A stretch of DNA of 8,888 nt from contig CAZHRJ010000121.1 in the NCBI GenBank assembly GCA_964534765.1, forward strand, positions 1 through 8,888, in the 5' to 3' direction. The notes beneath the pieces are model-generated. The model was not told the origin of the DNA and made no database searches. It worked only from the letters and a program-made list of their open reading frames with translations. The position numbers were made by a program, and so were the translations under genes. The stretch's first letter is position 1; every line of letters starts with the position of its first letter. The DNA comes from CAZHRJ01 sp964534765 (GTDB lineage Bacteria; Lindowbacteria; 2-12-FULL-62-27). Positions 6,603-8,888 of this stretch are shown piece after piece.

Positions 6603-6941
6603 ATGAGCGTAGAAACGCACACGGGAATTTCGTTTATAAACCGCCCTGGCGGCGGCCGGATTCGGGTGTCGCAGATTGCGATTGAACATGAACAACTTGG
6701 GATGACACCGGAGGAAATACAGGAAGCGCATCCCCATCTCACAACCGAGATGATCAAAAGACTCTCGGGCACTGCGCATTCCGGCTTCGATCGGCCGCAG
6801 GGAATGGTGCCCGGTCAACTGTGCGAAGAGCAACGCGACGAATTGGCTCCACGTCCGCAGTTTTCGGACGCGATAGTCTCCTTGATGGGCATTTACGGCT
6901 TTTTGAAATTCAAGTCTCGGAATCCATTGAAGAAGATGTGA
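6603..6941 (+). pseudogene. Remnant of a DUF433 antitoxin-type gene
   Basis: From ATG 6603, residues 18-47 (GGRIRVSQIAIEHEQLGMTP then EEIQEAHPHLT) match the core of the DUF433 family, small proteins usually found as antitoxins beside PIN-like toxins. The preceding TPG-x-CGG-x-PRIAGTR-type segment is shortened to INRPGGGR. The helix expected after HPHLT (the LAD-x-HAALAYY type) is missing; the frame continues with unrelated sequence to TGA 6941. No toxin gene follows. It therefore looks like a broken relic, transcribed away from the frameshifted gene on the other side. An overlapping 98-residue minus-strand frame (6833-6537) is the competing reading, but it has no recognisable features. Confidence 0.55.
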
Positions 6942-7005
6942 GAAATGTTACGGGTGTAGCCATGAGCCTGATCTCCTTTTTCCCTCTGGTTTTTGGTTTC
7001 TTAGC

Positions 7006-7026
7006 AAAACCCTTTTACCAGAAGGG
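7006..7026 (-). terminator. Weak rho-independent terminator
   Basis: On the minus strand CCCTT (7026-7022), a 7-nt loop and AAGGG (7014-7010) form a short stem followed by TTTT (7009-7006). It starts 6 nt after the stop of the small frame at 7182-7033. The stem is only 5 bp, so it is a weak candidate. Confidence 0.35.
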
Positions 7027-7032
7027 CGGGGA

Positions 7033-7182
7033 TTAGGCTTTTTTTATGGACTCAAACCGGACAGCAGTGCCGGAATATATGCCCGCCGGCAGGCGGGATT
7101 CCGTTGACTCGCATGGCGCAAATAGATTCTTGGCCCGTAACTGCCATTGCGATTTGCGTACAGCCTTTTGAGTTTCAGTCAC
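7033..7182 (-). CDS. Possible 49-residue small protein containing an in-frame palindromic repeat
   Basis: GTG 7182 is preceded on the minus strand by an excellent ribosome binding site (AGGAGGTGGAGGACA then GTG). The frame encodes 49 residues, with a basic N-terminal half (MTETQKAVRKSQWQLRAK) and then the segment SRLPAGIYSG, encoded by a palindromic element, and ends at TAA 7033 just before a weak terminator. An AT-rich TATATATA (about 7234-7243) lies some 50 nt upstream and could be a -10. Nothing in the sequence identifies a function. The ribosome binding site and the terminator are the support; the short length and lack of homology are the reasons for doubt. Confidence 0.33.
   Translation of the reverse strand: MTETQKAVRKSQWQLRAKNLFAPCESTESRLPAGIYSGTAVRFESIKKA
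7072..7102. repeat. Palindromic hairpin element (REP-like)
   Basis: On the plus strand GGAAT, a 5-nt bulge, CCCGCC, the loop GGCA, GGCGGG and ATTCC make a hairpin with a 6-bp GC stem and a further 5-bp stem outside it. The core CCCGCC-GGCA-GGCGGG resembles the CCCGC/GCGGG cores of the repeats at 5575-5745, and it also lies in an open frame, where it encodes a PAG tripeptide. No T-run follows on either strand. Confidence 0.55.
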
Positions 7183-7311
7183 TGTCCTCCACCTCCTCCA
7201 TACATTTTTCAGGAAGCCCTCTTCGCCTCCCTGATATATATAGACGCTGGAAACGTGGATTTTTCAGAAAACTGGCAAATTTTTCATGCCCGACTCAGCG
7301 TCGGCCTTCCG

Positions 7312-7752
7312 TCAGCGCCCGGCTGGCCGGGCGCGCCGGACGGACTCCTCCCAGCCCATGCGGTTGATTTCCTCCGCGCCCAGGCTGGGCGGCGCATCGT
7401 CTCCGGCCGGAACGAAGGATAGTTCCACGGATTTCAACTTCGGAACAATTTTTAAAATAGTTCGGCCGCGGTTCAAAATGGACTCGAACGTGCCTTGAAT
7501 GAATGCGGTGTCGTCGGGATAAACCTGAACCCGGATCCAGCCCTCGCCAATCACCGCCCCCACCGCCTTGTCCGGTCCGGCCTCGATGCCCCGGTTCCTG
7601 AGCATATCGATGGCCGACGCCGCGTGACCCGGCTCGGGCAATCGGACAGCCGCGCCTTCCGGATCGATCCACCACGGCACTATGCAAAGCGCGAGCTGGT
7701 CCCTCGGTATTTTGGCGCCGATTTTCTGAAGTTTTGATTTGTCCATCTTCAT
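7312..7752 (-). CDS. Protein of unknown function, 146 residues
   Basis: A complete frame runs from ATG 7752 to TGA 7312. The composition is that of a soluble cytoplasmic protein: a basic N terminus (KMDKSKLQKIGAKI), a mixed strand-helix body with CIVPWWIDPEGAAVRLPE (23-40), IDMLRNRGIEAGPDKAVGAV (48-67) and GWIRVQVYPDDTAFIQGTFE (71-90), and a basic end (RRARPAGR). There is no signal peptide or membrane segment and I do not recognise the family. A second ATG at 7746 is equally possible; neither has a clear ribosome binding site. A perfect 8-bp palindrome (7315-7334, GCGCCCGG with CCGGGCGC) ends next to the stop codon but has no T-run. The gene diverges from the DUF433/DUF5615 pair across a 105-nt AT-rich gap that could hold both promoters. 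Confidence 0.7.
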   Translation of the reverse strand: MKMDKSKLQKIGAKIPRDQLALCIVPWWIDPEGAAVRLPEPGHAASAIDMLRNRGIEAGPDKAVGAVIGEGWIRVQVYPDDTAFIQGTFESILNRGRTILKIVPKLKSVELSFVPAGDDAPPSLGAEEINRMGWEESVRRARPAGR

Positions 7753-7857
7753 ATTTAAACGGAGGGATTAGTGACTTTTTTGAAAAAGAAAATATTTTTT
7801 TTCACCAGCTGGTCCGCCCCAGCTTGCATCGAGAATGTTTGCGGGGTAAGATAGGCC

Positions 7858-8085
7858 ATGCGGATGGATGAGCGAATTGTGATAGTTTCGGGCGTGCGCG
7901 GCGGAAAGCCGTGCATCCGGGGAACGCGCGTCACCGTTTACGACATTCTGGAGTACCTCGCCGGAGGCATGACCGAAGACCGGATCCTTGCTGATTTCCC
8001 GAGCCTCGGCCGCGAGGATATCCGGGCTTGCCTCGTCTTTGCCGCGGCGCGCGAGCGAAGGCTGGCAGTCCCGCCGGCGGCGTGA
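7858..8085 (+). CDS. DUF433 family antitoxin-like protein
   Basis: This 75-residue protein has the full DUF433 core: GGKPCIRGTRVTVYDILEYL (15-34), then AGGMTEDRILADFPSLGRED (35-54) and a last helix (IRACLVFAAARE). The family has a winged or helix-turn-helix type fold related to VapB-like antitoxins and is typically encoded just before a PIN-like toxin, as here. By family knowledge it would neutralise the partner and may repress its own operon. The start ATG 7858 gives the usual N-terminal length; ATG 7864 is an alternative. TTGCAT (17-nt spacer) TAAGAT ends 5 nt before the ATG, so the transcript might be leaderless or nearly so, though that promoter is weak. The stop overlaps the GTG of the next gene by 4 nt. 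Confidence 0.88.
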   Translation: MRMDERIVIVSGVRGGKPCIRGTRVTVYDILEYLAGGMTEDRILADFPSLGREDIRACLVFAAARERRLAVPPAA

Positions 8086-8420
8086 AGCTTCTCTACGACG
8101 AGAATTTAAGCCCAAGTTTGGTCGAGTCCCTCAAGGCCAACTTTCCGGACAGTCAGCACGTGGATGTCGTTGGGTGCCGGGGAAGTCCGGACCAAGAGAT
8201 CTGGCAATACGCCCGCACGCACGGTTTCACCATCGTTTCCAAGGACAACGATTTTCGGCAACTCTCGTTTCTCCACGGACCTCCACCCAAAGTTATCTGG
8301 CTGTCGGTGGGGAACGCGGGGACTGAAATCATCGAGCGGTTCCTCGCCGGCCGGGTGGAGTTGGTCCGGCAATTTCTCGTCGCGCCGGATGAGGGACTGC
8401 TCGTTCTGGAACTCGAATAA
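8082..8420 (+). CDS. DUF5615 family PIN-like toxin
   Basis: From GTG 8082 the product is 112 residues, the usual size for DUF5615. It starts MKLLYDENLSPSLVESL with the first conserved acidic pair (D6, E7), has SPDQEIWQYARTHGFTIVSK (35-54) with D37, and then DNDF (55-58), giving the acidic cluster expected of a PIN-like nuclease; the segment PKVIWLSVGNAG (69-80) is also typical. Longer versions from upstream ATGs would add an unlikely basic leader, and GTG 8082 overlaps the antitoxin stop as GTGA, the standard coupled layout. By analogy it would be an RNase held in check by the DUF433 protein; the activity is inferred, not shown. No clear terminator follows. Confidence 0.87.
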   Translation: MKLLYDENLSPSLVESLKANFPDSQHVDVVGCRGSPDQEIWQYARTHGFTIVSKDNDFRQLSFLHGPPPKVIWLSVGNAGTEIIERFLAGRVELVRQFLVAPDEGLLVLELE

Positions 8421-8553
8421 ATCTCAACCGCTGTCCACCATAAAATCAGGTTCACATCCCGGAAGCTGACCCGGACAACGTGAAACTGGACCCGCTTTCC
8501 AATTTTTTATTCAACAACCTTGGCACCATGACCCCCGATAAACGAATAAACGT

Positions 8554-8631
8554 ATGCCTGACCCCTTGACTAATGCCTGACCCCTTGACTACCCTTGACT
8601 ACCCCTTGACTACCCTTGACTCACCATGACT
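8554..8631. repeat. Short tandem repeat tract (CCCTTGACTA type)
   Basis: A perfect 19-nt duplication (ATGCCTGACCCCTTGACTA at 8554-8572 and 8573-8591) runs into shorter copies of the same core: CCCTTGACTA (8592-8601), CCCCTTGACTA (8602-8612), CCCTTGACT (8613-8621) and a degenerate CACCATGACT (8622-8631). The 9-mer CACCATGAC is present on both sides (8524-8532 and 8622-8630). TGCCTGACCCC-type words are common in intergenic repeats of many bacteria, but I cannot tie this tract to a named element. Confidence 0.8.
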
Positions 8632-8695
8632 CAAGATAATTTCACCGTCTGGCGGCACGCGGGAGCGGTTTCCAGCGTCGACGCGCCTTGCAAAA

Positions 8696-8711
8696 GCGGC
8701 GTTTTCGCCGC
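8696..8711. repeat. Perfect GC hairpin
   Basis: GCGGCG, TTTT and CGCCGC form a 6-bp stem with a 4-nt loop. Read on the minus strand it is followed by TTTTGC, so it could be a terminator for a minus-strand transcript from the right, but no such gene is visible in the 177 bases available. Another palindrome, GCGTCGACGC, lies just to the left (8675-8684). Confidence 0.5.
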
Positions 8712-8726
8712 GTGGAATTTCTCTGG

Positions 8727-8760
8727 TCGCCAAGGATCGATTTCAATCGAACCTTGGCGA
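8727..8760. repeat. 34-nt near-perfect palindrome
   Basis: The arms TCGCCAAGGATCGATT (8727-8742) and AATCGAACCTTGGCGA (8745-8760) are complementary at 15 of 16 positions, with only two bases between them. No T-run follows on either strand. It may be an operator, a recombination site or a cruciform-forming end of a small element. Confidence 0.6.
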
Positions 8761-8888
8761 ATTTGAACCGTTCCCCTCGTTGGAATCCTATCCTATTCGA
8801 TCTCATCGGATTTGAACAGATGCGAACAATTATCTTAGTTTTTGGTGAAAAAGTCGCCCGAGAAGGATAGAATCAGAAGAAAGGAAGC

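Larger units (their letters stand above)
8421..8888. other. Gene-free stretch with repeats
   Basis: I find no convincing gene in these 468 bases. A 60-residue plus-strand frame (8688-8870) lacks a ribosome binding site and crosses two strong inverted repeats, so I do not call it. The last bases (AGAAAGGAAGC) resemble a ribosome binding site, so a plus-strand gene may start just beyond the right edge. Confidence 0.6.

Noticed and set aside
6537..6833. A 98-residue minus-strand frame ending just before the frameshifted gene's ATG
   Set aside because: Its position would suit an operon, but its sequence shows no family features, whereas the opposite strand carries a clear DUF433 core. I kept the plus-strand reading, with some doubt.
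7104..7422. Two overlapping plus-strand frames of 87-91 residues
   Set aside because: They lack ribosome binding sites, have unlikely composition and overlap the 3' end of the better-supported minus-strand gene at 7312-7752.
8554..8631. A CRISPR-like array
   Set aside because: The units are contiguous and only 9-19 nt long, with no unique spacers of regular length and no cas genes in the window.

Overview
This window looks like the chromosome of a flagellated, GC-rich, probably Gram-negative bacterium that I cannot place in a named group; the mix of ordinary housekeeping genes with several unfamiliar proteins suggests an uncultured lineage. Evidence for a motile bacterium is a complete flagellar cap gene (fliD) preceded by a sequence matching the flagellar sigma-28 promoter. 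Almost everything from position 1 to about 7750 is on the minus strand; the last 1.1 kb carries a plus-strand gene pair.

Reading in the direction of minus-strand transcription, the core is tRNA-Pro(CGG) (5824-5751), an array of imperfect palindromic repeats (5745-5575), acylphosphatase (acyP), an RpoD/RpoS-type sigma-70 factor, adenine phosphoribosyltransferase (apt) and a DNA-glycosylase-fold protein with a C-terminal four-cysteine iron-sulfur motif. The acyP-sigma gap is 6 nt and the apt-glycosylase gap is 16 nt, so these four genes probably form one operon or two short ones. fliD follows, with its own sigma-28-type promoter overlapping the end of the glycosylase gene, and then the start of a secreted protein that runs off the left edge.

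The stretch from about 5830 to 7300 looks like decaying accessory DNA: a hypothetical gene with an excellent ribosome binding site but a frameshift in the middle, a remnant of a DUF433 antitoxin on the plus strand, and a possible 49-residue small gene containing another palindromic repeat in frame. A complete unknown gene (7312-7752) faces a divergent, intact DUF433/DUF5615 toxin-antitoxin-like pair (7858-8420) whose reading frames overlap by 4 nt.

The right end (8421-8888) has no convincing gene. It holds a short tandem repeat tract and two strong inverted repeats.

The best leads are the in-frame palindromic repeats beside acyP, the iron-sulfur glycosylase-like protein next to apt, and the clear sigma-28 promoter for fliD. 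I see no CRISPR array, rRNA or complete insertion sequence.
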